Origin: Streptomyces sp. CB01201
GTDB lineage: Bacteria; Actinomycetota; Actinomycetes; Streptomycetales; Streptomycetaceae
Length of the DNA stretch: 64,000 bases
NCBI RefSeq assembly: GCF_002803085.1
Contig: NZ_NNBJ01000001.1
Coordinates: 637,040-701,039 of the forward strand
Direction: 5' to 3'
The notes below the pieces were generated by a model. That model was not told where the DNA came from. It did not search any database and was given only the letters and a program-made list of their open reading frames with translations. Position 1 is the stretch's first letter, and each line of letters begins with the position of its first letter. Of this stretch, positions 1-7,703 are shown in pieces. A program made the translations under genes and the position numbers.

Positions 1-633
1 CGGCACCACGACGATCGGGGTGCGCGCCTGCCAGGCCTGGAGGAACTCCACGATCTCGGCGGGCGTGGACTTCTTGGAGTGGATGAGGATGGCGTCCGCG
101 CCGGCGTCGGCGTACAGGTGCGCGCGGCGCAGGGCCTCCTCCAGGCCGCGGCCCGCGATGAGCGCCTCGACGCGGGCGACCACCGTGAAGTCCGGGTTGC
201 GCCTGGCCCGTACGCCCGCCTCGATGCGGCCGGCGAACTCCTCGGCCGCCTCCAGGTCCTGGCCGCCGCGCAGAAAACTGTTCCGCTTGGGGAACAGCTT
301 GTCCTCGAAGCAGACGCCCGCGATGTCGGCGGACTCGAACTGCTGGACCGTGCGCACCACGTTGATCTTGCCGCCGAAGCCGGTGTCGCAGTCGGCGAGC
401 AGCGGCAGGCCGGTCGTCTGGTTGGCGTGCGAGGACGCTTCGAGGAGTTCGGCCATGGTGAGCAGGCCGAGGTCCGGCAGGCCGCGTGACGCGGAGATCT
501 CGAAGCTCGACGCCCACAGGCCGTCGAAGCCGGCCTCCTCGATGAGGAGGGCGGTGAGGGCGTCGCGGCATCCGACGATGCGGGCCGTCTCGGGCCGCTC
601 CAGGAGCTCGCGGAACAGGGCTGCTTTGGTCAC
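1..633 (-). CDS. pepM: Phosphoenolpyruvate mutase (partial, 3' end outside window)
   Basis: The frame opens with GTG at 633 and is still open at the window edge (211 codons; the family is about 290). It belongs to the isocitrate lyase/PEP mutase superfamily. The PEP mutase signature EDK-x5-NS is exact at residues 110-119, which separates it from methylisocitrate lyases and oxaloacetases. Further matches are WASSFEISAS near residue 40, DCDTGFGG near 81 and an ILIHSK stretch near the visible end. PEP mutase isomerises phosphoenolpyruvate to phosphonopyruvate, the C-P bond-forming entry to nearly all phosphonates. The GTG overlaps the stop of the upstream methyltransferase (GTGA), so the two are translationally coupled. 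A phosphonopyruvate-consuming partner, such as a decarboxylase, would be expected beyond the left edge. Family assignment is firm; the pathway product is unknown. Confidence 0.88.
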   Translation of the reverse strand, partial: MTKAALFRELLERPETARIVGCRDALTALLIEEAGFDGLWASSFEISASRGLPDLGLLTMAELLEASSHANQTTGLPLLADCDTGFGGKINVVRTVQQFESADIAGVCFEDKLFPKRNSFLRGGQDLEAAEEFAGRIEAGVRARRNPDFTVVARVEALIAGRGLEEALRRAHLYADAGADAILIHSKKSTPAEIVEFLQAWQARTPIVVVP

Positions 634-1331
634 TGTGTCCCCGCCCTCTGCGCGAAGTGCGTGTGGTTGGTGCCCGCCACCGGGGCCGCCGGCGTCTGGA
701 ACACGCAGTGCCAGTGGAACGAGCCGGGCTTGGAGTGTTCGGCGTCCAGGGCGCTGATCAGCTGGAACCCCTCGTGCAGGCGCAGCAGATCGGCCGCGTC
801 GACGTACATGTGCGGATGCACCTTGTCGTCCGGCGCGCCCGGCTGGCAGAAGGTGTTGGGGCTCACCTCGTCGCCCTTGCCGTACTCGCCGTTGCGCTTG
901 GAGAGCATCGTGCACTGGTAGACGCCGCCCGGCCGCAGCACCCGGCGGACCTCGGCCAGGGTCCTGGCCAGGCTCACCTCGTCGCCGTGGTAGACCACGT
1001 TGAAGGCGAGCACGTAGTCGAAACTGCCGTCGGGATAAGGGAGTTCGGTGAAGTCGCCGACGTCGAGGGTCACCTGGAGGGATCGCTCGGCGCTGTCGGC
1101 GCCGGCCGCTTCGAGGGCGGCCGGCGCCCGGTCGATCCCGGTGCTGACGAAACCCTCCTCCGCGAAGAAGAGCGCGTGCCGGCCGATTCCGCAGCCGAGG
1201 TCGAGCGCGTCCTTGGCGCCGAGCGCGCGCAGCCGGGTGGCCTCTTCCACGACCCAGGGGTGGGGGCGGGACCAGTCGGCGCGGCCGCTGTCAGTGCGCC
1301 AGACCTCGTCCCAGTAGAGATGGGCTGTCAT
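630..1331 (-). CDS. Class I SAM-dependent methyltransferase
   Basis: 233 residues with an ATG start at 1331. SAM-binding motif I (LDLGCGIG) lies at about residues 43-50, the acidic end of strand beta-2 (GIDRAP) follows, and motif LRPGG is near residue 130. The fold is a Rossmann-type methyltransferase. It sits between the asparagine-synthetase-like gene and pepM, overlapping the latter by 4 bases, so it most likely works in the same pathway, methylating the phosphonate, the peptide-derived part or an amine. The C-terminal half is rich in His and Cys (HPHMYVDA, FHWHC), which might bind metal; that is only a remark. Substrate cannot be told from sequence. Confidence 0.8.
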   Translation of the reverse strand: MTAHLYWDEVWRTDSGRADWSRPHPWVVEEATRLRALGAKDALDLGCGIGRHALFFAEEGFVSTGIDRAPAALEAAGADSAERSLQVTLDVGDFTELPYPDGSFDYVLAFNVVYHGDEVSLARTLAEVRRVLRPGGVYQCTMLSKRNGEYGKGDEVSPNTFCQPGAPDDKVHPHMYVDAADLLRLHEGFQLISALDAEHSKPGSFHWHCVFQTPAAPVAGTNHTHFAQRAGTQ

Positions 1332-1403
1332 GGGTGACCTCGTTCGTCAATACGTCCGTACATCCAGGTCCGGATGCCGATTTCCGATGGGGGTGGGGTG
1401 CGC

Positions 1404-3602
1404 TCAGCCGGCGGACGCGACCGGCTGCGGTACGACGTCCAGGAGGCCGGCCTCCAGGGACTCGTCGAGCAGCGGCCGCATCTCCTGGAGGTCGCAGCCG
1501 ACGGAGGCCACGACCTCCGCGAGGGTGCGCCGGCCGTCCAGGCCGCGCAGCAGCCGCAGCCAGTCCAGGTGGGTGACCTGGTCGATGACGAAGCGCAGGC
1601 TGCCGTCGACGACGACGTAGGACGTGTGCGTCTCGTCGCTGTCGTCCAGGACCAGGACGCCTTCGGCGCGCCGCAGGACGGACTCCTCGCCGATCTCGGT
1701 ACGGGCGAAGAGTTCGAGCACCTCGGGGCCCTCGAAGTCCGTGACCTGGAGTTCGTAGGGCGCGGGGCCGGTGGAGGGGCGGCTGGCGGGCAGCTCGACC
1801 GTCATGTGGTCAAGCAGCCCCAGGTTCACCACGCGCATCAGCAGTTCGACGTGTCCCGAGCTCTGGTCGTGCTCCAGGCGACGCAGCGCGCGCCGCATGT
1901 TCGTGCCGTCCAGGTACTGCGCGGCCCGGGGCGAGGACAGGGCCTCCTCGATCAGCTCGTCGTCGTGGTGGGCGAGCATCCTGGTGAAGGCGCGGTGGGT
2001 GTGCCGTACTCCTTCGCCCTCGTAGAAGGCCAGTTTGGGCCTGCTGATGACCTCGGCGGGCAGGATGTCCTTCACCGCGTCGCGGATGATCTGCTTGTCC
2101 CAGAACAGCCGCTTGCGGTAGGCGCGCGGCACGGTGGCGAGCAGTTCGATGATGCGGTGGTCCAGGAACGGGACACGGGCCTCGACACCGTTGGCGGACG
2201 CGGTCCGGTCCTCCACCCAGAAGTTGTACTGCTGCATGTCGCGGAACTTCCAGGCCAGATACGACCCGTACGGGTCGTCGACCGCGCCCGGCAGATAGGC
2301 GTCCACCGCGCGGTCGCTGAGCAGCGGCAGATCGGTTCCCTCCCACCAGACCGAGACGGGGGACTGGGAACCGAGGGCCTTGCGGCGGGCGAGCGTGCGC
2401 AGATTGGTGGTGAAGTCGTCCCAACCGCCGCCGCCGGCCAGGCCGACGCTGTAGCCGCCGCTGAACTCGTCGGCGCCCGAGCCCAGCAGGATCGCCTTCA
2501 GACCGGGCCGCTCGGCGCGGGCGAAGCGGTACATCTCGCTCTTGTAGAACTGCTCGGGTCCGCACTGCGGGGACTCCATGAGCCAGAGCAGCCGCTTCCA
2601 CTCGTCGGCGGAGGGGATCCGGTCGGCGCCGAAGGCGACCTGGTGGTTGGGCAGACCCAGGAGCGCGGCGGTCTGCTGCGCGTACTGGGCGTCCTTGTTG
2701 ACGACGGTGCTGCCGGTCAGCGCGGAGAAGGTGTGCAGGCCGGTGTGGGCGGACAGGGCGGAGATCGCCGCCGAGTCGAGGCCGCCGCTCAGGAAGACAC
2801 CGATCTCGGCGTCGGCGACCAGGCATTCGCGCACGGACGAGGCGAGCAGTTCGGCCATGCTCTGGACGAAGAAGCTCTCGGGGAGGTGGTCCGCCTCGGC
2901 GGGAGTGGGCAGCTCCCAGTAGCGGTGCACCCGGGTCGCGCCGTCGCGCAGGCTGATGTTGACGATCGCGCCGGAGGGGACGTGGTCGACCTCCTTGAAC
3001 CAGGTCACCGGGTCGTCGTCGGTCATCGCGGGGGCGGCGTTGAGCCCCTGGTCGGCGAGCGCGCGGGCCCAGTCGAGCTCACGGGGGCACTCGGGGTGCT
3101 GGAACAGCGCCTTGATCTCGGACCCGAACAGCACCTTGCCGCGGCTGCGGTTGATGAAGAGCGGCTTGATGCCGAGGCGGTCACGGGCGAGCAGCAGCCG
3201 CTGCTCGCGCAGGTCGATGACCGCTATGCCGAACATTCCCCGTACGTCGTCGAGGAAGTCGAGGCCCTTTTCCAGATAGAGGTGGAGCAGCACTTCGCAG
3301 TCGGACTCACTGCGGAACTTCGCCCGGCCCTCAAGGCTCTTGGTGAGTTCCTTGTAGTTGTAGATCTCGCCGTTCGCGGCGAGAATGACGTTCCCGTCCT
3401 CGCTGACGAAGGGCTGACGGCCACCCTCGGGGTCGATCAGGGCGAGCCGTGTGAACGACATACAGGCCTGTTCCGTGTGATGGAACTGCATGTCATCGGG
3501 GCCACGGGGGCGCAGGGCACGGGCCATGTCGCGCAGAATGCGGTCGGCCGACTCCGCCAGACCACTTCCATCTGTATGGGCGAATCCAGCAATTCCGCAC
3601 AT
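1404..3602 (-). CDS. Asparagine-synthetase-like ATP-dependent ligase with extra C-terminal RRE/winged-helix-like domain
   Basis: The start is set at 3602 because it gives MCGIAG: class II glutamine amidotransferases need Cys at position 2. GGAAG lies a few bases upstream. The open frame could extend to 3647, but that would bury the Cys and run into a hairpin. The protein has 732 residues: glutaminase domain 1-200 (NGEIYNY near 78, RDRLGIKP near 140), then an AMP-forming synthetase domain with PP-loop SGGLDS at 272-277. Ordinary AsnB ends near residue 610; here about 110 residues follow, including a winged-helix-like part (LRGLDGRRTLAEV) reminiscent of PqqD-type leader-peptide recognition domains. 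It lies directly downstream of the 22-residue peptide gene. Such enzymes activate a carboxylate for amide formation, as in asparagine, beta-lactam or lasso-peptide synthesis. The substrate here is inferred to be peptide- or phosphonate-linked. Confidence 0.85.
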   Translation of the reverse strand: MCGIAGFAHTDGSGLAESADRILRDMARALRPRGPDDMQFHHTEQACMSFTRLALIDPEGGRQPFVSEDGNVILAANGEIYNYKELTKSLEGRAKFRSESDCEVLLHLYLEKGLDFLDDVRGMFGIAVIDLREQRLLLARDRLGIKPLFINRSRGKVLFGSEIKALFQHPECPRELDWARALADQGLNAAPAMTDDDPVTWFKEVDHVPSGAIVNISLRDGATRVHRYWELPTPAEADHLPESFFVQSMAELLASSVRECLVADAEIGVFLSGGLDSAAISALSAHTGLHTFSALTGSTVVNKDAQYAQQTAALLGLPNHQVAFGADRIPSADEWKRLLWLMESPQCGPEQFYKSEMYRFARAERPGLKAILLGSGADEFSGGYSVGLAGGGGWDDFTTNLRTLARRKALGSQSPVSVWWEGTDLPLLSDRAVDAYLPGAVDDPYGSYLAWKFRDMQQYNFWVEDRTASANGVEARVPFLDHRIIELLATVPRAYRKRLFWDKQIIRDAVKDILPAEVISRPKLAFYEGEGVRHTHRAFTRMLAHHDDELIEEALSSPRAAQYLDGTNMRRALRRLEHDQSSGHVELLMRVVNLGLLDHMTVELPASRPSTGPAPYELQVTDFEGPEVLELFARTEIGEESVLRRAEGVLVLDDSDETHTSYVVVDGSLRFVIDQVTHLDWLRLLRGLDGRRTLAEVVASVGCDLQEMRPLLDESLEAGLLDVVPQPVASAG

Positions 3603-3644
3603 GTGGCTTCCGACTCCCGTGTGAATTTCTGCGTATGGAGTGGA

Positions 3645-3677
3645 CATGCCACGCCCCTCGATGAGAGGCGTGGCATG
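3645..3677 (-). terminator. Stem-loop between leader peptide gene and ligase gene (attenuator or partial terminator)
   Basis: Two 15-base arms (CATGCCACGCCCCTC and GAGAGGCGTGGCATG) flank a 3-base loop, with one C/A mismatch on the plus strand that becomes a G-U wobble in the minus-strand RNA. The hairpin starts 10 bases after the stop of the 22-residue peptide and precedes the ligase start by about 40 bases. It has no U-tract, as is common in streptomycetes. Its position suggests it raises peptide mRNA over enzyme mRNA. Confidence 0.65.
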
Positions 3678-3687
3678 TGGGTCACTA

Positions 3688-3756
3688 CTAGCGAACGGTA
3701 GCGACGATGGTGCCCTGCTCGACCTGCTTGGCCTCGGGCTTGGTGTAAACCTTCAT
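3688..3756 (-). CDS. 22-residue leader-like (scaffold or precursor) peptide
   Basis: The ATG at 3756 has a textbook ribosome binding site (GGAGGTGA about 6 bases upstream), so this very short frame is probably translated. The peptide begins MKVYTKPEAK and ends GTIVATVR. Tyr4-x-x-Pro7 and Thr20 resemble the YxxP element and penultimate Thr of actinobacterial lasso-peptide leaders, but only Val-Arg follows Thr20, so there is no conventional core. It is first in a minus-strand operon with the ligase, methyltransferase and pepM. It may be a leader or scaffold whose C-terminal Val-Arg is modified, or to which something is attached. An attenuation leader is the alternative, but no run of a regulatory amino acid is seen. 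Confidence 0.65.
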   Translation of the reverse strand: MKVYTKPEAKQVEQGTIVATVR

Positions 3757-3783
3757 GTCATTCACCTCCGTGCGATGTGTTCG

Positions 3784-3802
3784 GCTCTTACTGGTGAAGA
3801 GC
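3784..3802. promoter_or_regulatory. Short inverted repeat upstream of the leader-peptide gene
   Basis: GCTCTT and AAGAGC flank a 7-base spacer, about 30 bases upstream of the peptide gene ATG in the divergent region shared with the CYTH gene. It could be an operator or part of a 5' UTR stem. Six-base arms are weak evidence by themselves. Confidence 0.3.
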
Positions 3803-3927
3803 TTGCAAGAGACCGGTTGCGCGGTGGTGGCGTGCCGGTGGCGCGCCGGTGTTCCGGCTCGGGCTCCCCCGACCACCGCTCCCGCGCTGTATAGATGGGT
3901 GACCCCGAGGCGGCACGACAGGAGGAC

Positions 3928-4437
3928 ATGTCCATGGGCGAGGAGATCGAACGGCGCTTCCTGGTGGCGGGCGAGGTGCCCGACGGCAGCACACGCAGGA
4001 CCGAACGGATCGAGCAGGGGTATCTGCCCCTGGACGTGGACGGCGCCGAGGTCCGTGTCCGACGCCGTGGCGGCCAGATCCTCATGACGGTCAAGGGCGG
4101 CACCGGCCTGGTCAGGACGGAGTGCGAGGAGCCGATTCCACCGGCCCTCTTCGACGCGCTGTGGCCGCTGACCGAAGCGGCCCGCATCGCCAAGGAGCGC
4201 CGCACGGTCGCCCTGGAGGGCGGGGAGACCGCCGAAGTGGACGACTTCGGCGGCCGGCTCGCCGGACTCGCCATGGTGGAGGTCGAGTTCGAGACCGCCG
4301 AAGCGGCACACGCCTTCCGCGCGCCGTCCTGGTTCGGCCGTGAGGTCACGGACGACGCCCGGTACCAGAACCGCTCGCTCGCACGCGGCGAAGGCGTTCC
4401 GCAGCCGTCGGGGCCGGGTGCCGACGACGGCGCCTGA
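3928..4437 (+). CDS. CYTH domain protein (triphosphate tunnel metalloenzyme family)
   Basis: The ATG at 3928 is preceded by AGGAGG; the in-frame extension upstream has no such site. The product is 169 residues. It opens with EIERRFLV, the ExExK-type signature of CYTH proteins with the Lys replaced by Arg. Alternating acidic and basic strands follow (VRVRRRGG, LMTVKGG, RTECEEPI, VEVEFETAE), as expected for the eight-stranded tunnel that binds inorganic triphosphate and divalent metal. Family members include inorganic triphosphatases, thiamine triphosphatases and class IV adenylate cyclases; the small bacterial ones are usually triphosphatases. It is divergent from the phosphonate/peptide cluster and probably unrelated to it. 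Confidence 0.8.
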   Translation: MSMGEEIERRFLVAGEVPDGSTRRTERIEQGYLPLDVDGAEVRVRRRGGQILMTVKGGTGLVRTECEEPIPPALFDALWPLTEAARIAKERRTVALEGGETAEVDDFGGRLAGLAMVEVEFETAEAAHAFRAPSWFGREVTDDARYQNRSLARGEGVPQPSGPGADDGA

Positions 4438-4446
4438 GCGCACCCC

Positions 4447-4758
4447 TCAGGAGCCGTCGCCCTCGACCCGGTGCAGCACACCCCGGGCGTCCCGCGTGTA
4501 CACCCGCTCCCGGTTCTTCGCGATCTTGCGCTCGACCTCGGTCTCCAGGTCGATGCCGCTCATCTCGGCCAGGGCGGTCAGGTACAGGAAGACATCCGCC
4601 AACTCCTCGCCGTAGTCGGGGAGTTGCTTGCGCCAGGCCGTGAACGCCTCGCCGACCTCGGCGGTGAGAAGGCCGAACTCCAGCGGCACGTCCGTGGTGT
4701 TGAAGCCCTTGTCCTGTTTGTTCTCCCAGGCGAGTCGCTGGGCTGAGCGAATGTCCAC
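4447..4758 (-). CDS. MazG-like nucleotide pyrophosphohydrolase
   Basis: 103 residues starting at GTG 4758. The alpha-helical MazG/dUTPase-like metal-binding pattern is visible: GLLTAEVGEAFTAW (E-x-x-E type) near residue 30 and EELADVFLYL (E-x-x-D) near residue 50. Such proteins hydrolyse nucleoside triphosphates to monophosphates and pyrophosphate, in house-cleaning or stringent-response roles. It is convergent with the CYTH gene, separated by 9 bases, and stands alone. The exact nucleotide is not predictable. Confidence 0.8.
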   Translation of the reverse strand: MDIRSAQRLAWENKQDKGFNTTDVPLEFGLLTAEVGEAFTAWRKQLPDYGEELADVFLYLTALAEMSGIDLETEVERKIAKNRERVYTRDARGVLHRVEGDGS

Positions 4759-4856
4759 GAGGCCTCCGGCATGCGGCTTGGGGGGTGCGGTGGGACCCTA
4801 CAGCGGGCCCGCCCGCCCCCTGCACGACGAGCGCCTGCCGGCCCGCACGGCCGGTC

Positions 4857-4958
4857 CGGAGGCACGGGCGCCACCGGTACGGGTGGGAAGCGGAGGCACC
4901 GGCGCCACCGGTACGGGTGGGAAGCGGAGGCGCGGGCGGCACCGGTACGGGTGGGAAA
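4857..4958. repeat. Three tandem 34-bp repeats upstream of an SDR gene
   Basis: Three head-to-tail 34-base units start at 4857, 4891 and 4925. Each begins CGGAGGC and contains the block CACCGGTACGGGTGGGAA; they differ at only a few positions. They fill the gap between the MazG-like gene and the SDR start. No protein is supported here. They could be a regulatory array or a simple slippage expansion. Confidence 0.8.
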
Positions 4959-5032
4959 ACGGGAGAAACGGGGAAGCGGACACAGGGCAGCGGAAACGGA
5001 GCCGCCCCGGCGGCAGTACGGAGGCAAACAGC

Positions 5033-5821
5033 GTGCGCATCGATCTTTCCGGGCGGACGGCCCTGGTGACCGGATCCACCCAGGGCATCGGCGCGGCCAT
5101 CGCGTCCGGGCTCGCGGCGGCCGGAGCGCGGGTCGCCGTGAACGGACGCGGCGCGAAGTCGGTGGGCGAGGCCGTCGAACGCCTGGGCAAGGACGGCGGC
5201 GACTTCGTGGCGGCCCCCGGTGACATCGCCACGGACGAGGGCGCGGCGGCCGTCTTCGACGCCGTGCCGCACGCCGACATCCTGGTGAACAACCTCGGCA
5301 TCTTCGGAGCCAGGCCCGCGCTGGAGATCGACGACGCCGAGTGGCGGCGCTACTTCGAGATCAATGTGCTGACCGCCGTCCGGATGACCCGCCACTATCT
5401 GCCCGGGATGGTCGAGCGGTCCTGGGGCCGGATCCAGAACATCGCCAGCGACTCGGCGGTGGTGGTGCCCGCCGAAATGATCCAGTACGGCATGTCGAAG
5501 ACCGCGCTGCTCGCCGTCGCGCGGGGCTTCGCGAAGGAGGCCGCGGGCACCGGCGTCACGGTGAACTCGGTCATCGCGGGGCCCACCCACACCGGCGGGG
5601 TGGAGGACTTCGTGTACTCGCTCGTGGACCGCGACCTGCCGTGGGACGAGGCCCAGCGTGCCTTCATGCGCGCATACCGGCCGCAGTCCCTGATCCAGCG
5701 CCTCATCGAGCCCGAGGAGATCGCCCACATGGTCGTCTATCTCAGCTCGCCCTTCGCCTCGGCCACCACGGGCGGCGCGCTGCGGGTGGACGGCGGATAC
5801 GTCGACTCGATCCTGCCGTAG
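5033..5821 (+). CDS. Short-chain dehydrogenase/reductase
   Basis: The GTG at 5033 follows GGAGG at a 7-base spacing and puts the first strand of the Rossmann fold at the N-terminus; the longer open frame upstream crosses the tandem repeats and is not coding-like. The protein is 262 residues, the usual SDR length. It has the cofactor motif TGSTQGIG at 13-20, NNLG near residue 85 and the catalytic YxxxK (QYGMSK) near 150, with the preceding Ser in IASDSA. An NAD(P)-dependent oxidoreductase is clear; the substrate is not. It reads toward a strong bidirectional terminator. Confidence 0.85.
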   Translation: MRIDLSGRTALVTGSTQGIGAAIASGLAAAGARVAVNGRGAKSVGEAVERLGKDGGDFVAAPGDIATDEGAAAVFDAVPHADILVNNLGIFGARPALEIDDAEWRRYFEINVLTAVRMTRHYLPGMVERSWGRIQNIASDSAVVVPAEMIQYGMSKTALLAVARGFAKEAAGTGVTVNSVIAGPTHTGGVEDFVYSLVDRDLPWDEAQRAFMRAYRPQSLIQRLIEPEEIAHMVVYLSSPFASATTGGALRVDGGYVDSILP

Positions 5822-5931
5822 AGCGGATCCCGCCCCGGGCGGAGAAGCCGGAGGGAGAGGGCCGGGCGGAGAGCCGGGCGCCGGGGCCGGATCGGAGCGC
5901 CCGTTCCCCCGGATGACCCAACGCACGCGAA

Positions 5932-5975
5932 ACTCTCCGCGCCTCCCCGGGCGGCTGCCGGGAGGCACGGAGAGT
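5932..5975. terminator. Bidirectional terminator between convergent genes
   Basis: A long stem-loop: ACTCTCCG pairs with CGGAGAGT, and after a one-base mismatch GCCTCCC pairs with GGGAGGC around a short GC-rich loop. It lies between the plus-strand SDR (ending 5821) and the minus-strand GlsB-like gene (ending 6005), so it can stop transcription from either side. Confidence 0.8.
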
Positions 5976-6004
5976 CCGGGCGTCAGGGCCGCTTCGGGCC
6001 GAAG

Positions 6005-6268
6005 TCAGCCGCGCCGGCCCGAGACCAGGCGGTAGAGGAAGAGCACGATCACCGAGCCCACGATCGCGGTGATCCAGGTCGACAGGTGGAAGAAGCCCTT
6101 CACCCCGTCGACCCCGAAGACGAGCTGGCCGAGCCAGCCGCCGAGCAGACCGCCCACGATGCCGATCACCATGGTGACCAGACAGCCGCCGGGGTCCTTG
6201 CCCGGGGTCAGCGCCTTGGCGATGGCTCCTGCGATGAGCCCGATGACGATCCAGGCGATGATGCCCAT
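6005..6268 (-). CDS. GlsB/YeaQ/YmgE family small membrane protein
   Basis: 87 residues from ATG 6268, chosen because the family begins with a short hydrophobic helix (MGIIAWIVIGLIAG). Three glycine-rich membrane segments are visible (about 3-20, 30-52 and 62-80), with the family's KDPGGCL loop after the first. These proteins were once called transglycosylase-associated. They are small inner-membrane proteins often induced by stress, with no defined enzymatic role. The longer open frame upstream is not part of the family. Confidence 0.85.
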   Translation of the reverse strand: MGIIAWIVIGLIAGAIAKALTPGKDPGGCLVTMVIGIVGGLLGGWLGQLVFGVDGVKGFFHLSTWITAIVGSVIVLFLYRLVSGRRG

Positions 6269-6489
6269 AACGGAAACCCGATTCCTTTCGTTGCGCGACC
6301 CGGTGGTGCCGCCGACCGGGTGGTGGCAGCGGGGAGCCGGTCCCCCCGTTCGCCTTCGAGCCGGTACCCCCGGCCGGCGCCCGCGCACGGGACCAACGGC
6401 CTTCATGCCGTGACCGAAGGTCCCCGACCGGGCGGCGCCGACCGGGGCAGACGGCACGGAAAACGTCCCCGGTACCGGATTGGTCGCAC

Positions 6490-7626
6490 ATGCCGATGGA
6501 AGAAGACGACGCCAGCCGCCCGAACCCGGAGCGGGGCGGCGCGCCCGAGGAGCCCCACGGCGGCCACGGCGGCCACGGCGCGCACGCGCGCAAGCGGGGC
6601 GCGGGCGGGACCTGGGCGGACTTCAAGGACTCGCCGTTCTTCCCGGCGGTTGTCCTGGTCTTCATCCTGGCCGCCGCCGCGGGCCTGTTCGCCGGCTCGT
6701 ACACGTACACCATGGCCAATCCGACGCCGCACCACATTCCCACCGCCGTGGTCGCGCCCCCCGGCTCGCCCGAGGCGAAGCAGTTCGTCGCCGGAATGGA
6801 CAAGGCCCTGAACGCCTCCCTGGACGTGCACGCGTACCCGGACGTCCGCGCCGCGCGGCAGGCCATGGAGGAGCAGACCGTCTTCGCGATCCTCGACGTC
6901 CGGCCGGCCGGGGTGCGCATGGACGTGGCGGGCGCGGCCGGCGCATCCGTGGCGCAGGTCCTCGCCCAGGCGGCGCCCCCGGTGGCCAAGGCCGTCGGCG
7001 TACCGGTGACGATCACCGATGTGAAGCCGCTCCAGAAGGGCGACCCGCGCGGCCTCGCGCTGTTCTACATCTCCCTCGCCGCGGTGGTGCTCGGCTTCGT
7101 CGGCTCGATCCAGCTGAGCGTGCACGCCCGGACGCTCAACCCGCTGGAGCGGATCGCGTTCACGGTCGCCTACTCACTCCTCGGCGGCTTCGCCATCGCG
7201 GCCGTGGTCGACTGGGGACTCGGCGCGGTGCGGCTCCCGTTCGTCGAGTCGTGGCTGATCCTCGCGTTCACGATGTTCACCTCCGGGATGGTCTTCACCA
7301 TGTTCAACACCCTCATCGGACGCTGGGCGATGCTGCCCACCTGGGGGCTCATGGTGCTGCTCGGCAACCCCTCCTCGGGCGGCGCGGTGTCCTGGCCGCT
7401 GCTGCCCTCGCTCCTCGGCCACATCGGGCGCTGGCTGCCGCCGGGCGCGTCCGTGAACGCCCAGCACACGGCCGTGTACTTCGCCGACGCCCAGCACGCC
7501 TTCCCGTTCCTGGTCCTGGCCGGCTGGTCGCTGCTGTCCTGCGCGGTGTTCTGGTTCTGGCGCCACCGCCACCCCGGCGGCCGCGACCGCCCGGCCCCGG
7601 CGCACGGGGCGGCACCGGCCGCCTGA
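6490..7626 (+). CDS. ABC-2-type permease-like membrane protein
   Basis: 378 residues. A His/Gly-rich cytoplasmic tail (HGGHGGHGAHAR, near 23-34) precedes one membrane helix at about 52-72. An extracellular domain of about 120 residues follows, then four or five helices between about 190 and 350, with a cytoplasmic basic tail. One helix, a large external loop and a C-terminal helix bundle is the layout of YhgE/Pip and ABC-2 export permeases. No ATPase gene is adjacent. The His-rich tail might bind metal, but that is speculative. Exported substrate unknown. Confidence 0.65.
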   Translation: MPMEEDDASRPNPERGGAPEEPHGGHGGHGAHARKRGAGGTWADFKDSPFFPAVVLVFILAAAAGLFAGSYTYTMANPTPHHIPTAVVAPPGSPEAKQFVAGMDKALNASLDVHAYPDVRAARQAMEEQTVFAILDVRPAGVRMDVAGAAGASVAQVLAQAAPPVAKAVGVPVTITDVKPLQKGDPRGLALFYISLAAVVLGFVGSIQLSVHARTLNPLERIAFTVAYSLLGGFAIAAVVDWGLGAVRLPFVESWLILAFTMFTSGMVFTMFNTLIGRWAMLPTWGLMVLLGNPSSGGAVSWPLLPSLLGHIGRWLPPGASVNAQHTAVYFADAQHAFPFLVLAGWSLLSCAVFWFWRHRHPGGRDRPAPAHGAAPAA

Positions 7627-7703
7627 CGCGACGGGGTTCCCTGGCCGGTGGGGGATGCGCGGACCGGGCTTGTCTGTCAGTGCCAGGTGTCAGGATCGCC
7701 CGC

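Noticed and set aside
1374..3701. A 775-codon open frame antisense to the ligase gene
   Set aside because: It is Val/Gly/Asp-rich antisense translation of a high-GC gene, has no family features, and the minus-strand frame carries a full set of AsnB motifs.
3640..3756. Cluster 1 as a complete ordinary lasso-peptide cluster
   Set aside because: The peptide has no core, no separate B1 or B2 leader peptidase is seen in the window, and lasso clusters do not normally carry PEP mutase. Only the leader resemblance is kept.
4857..4958. CRISPR array
   Set aside because: The 34-base units are head-to-tail without unique spacers and no cas genes are near.
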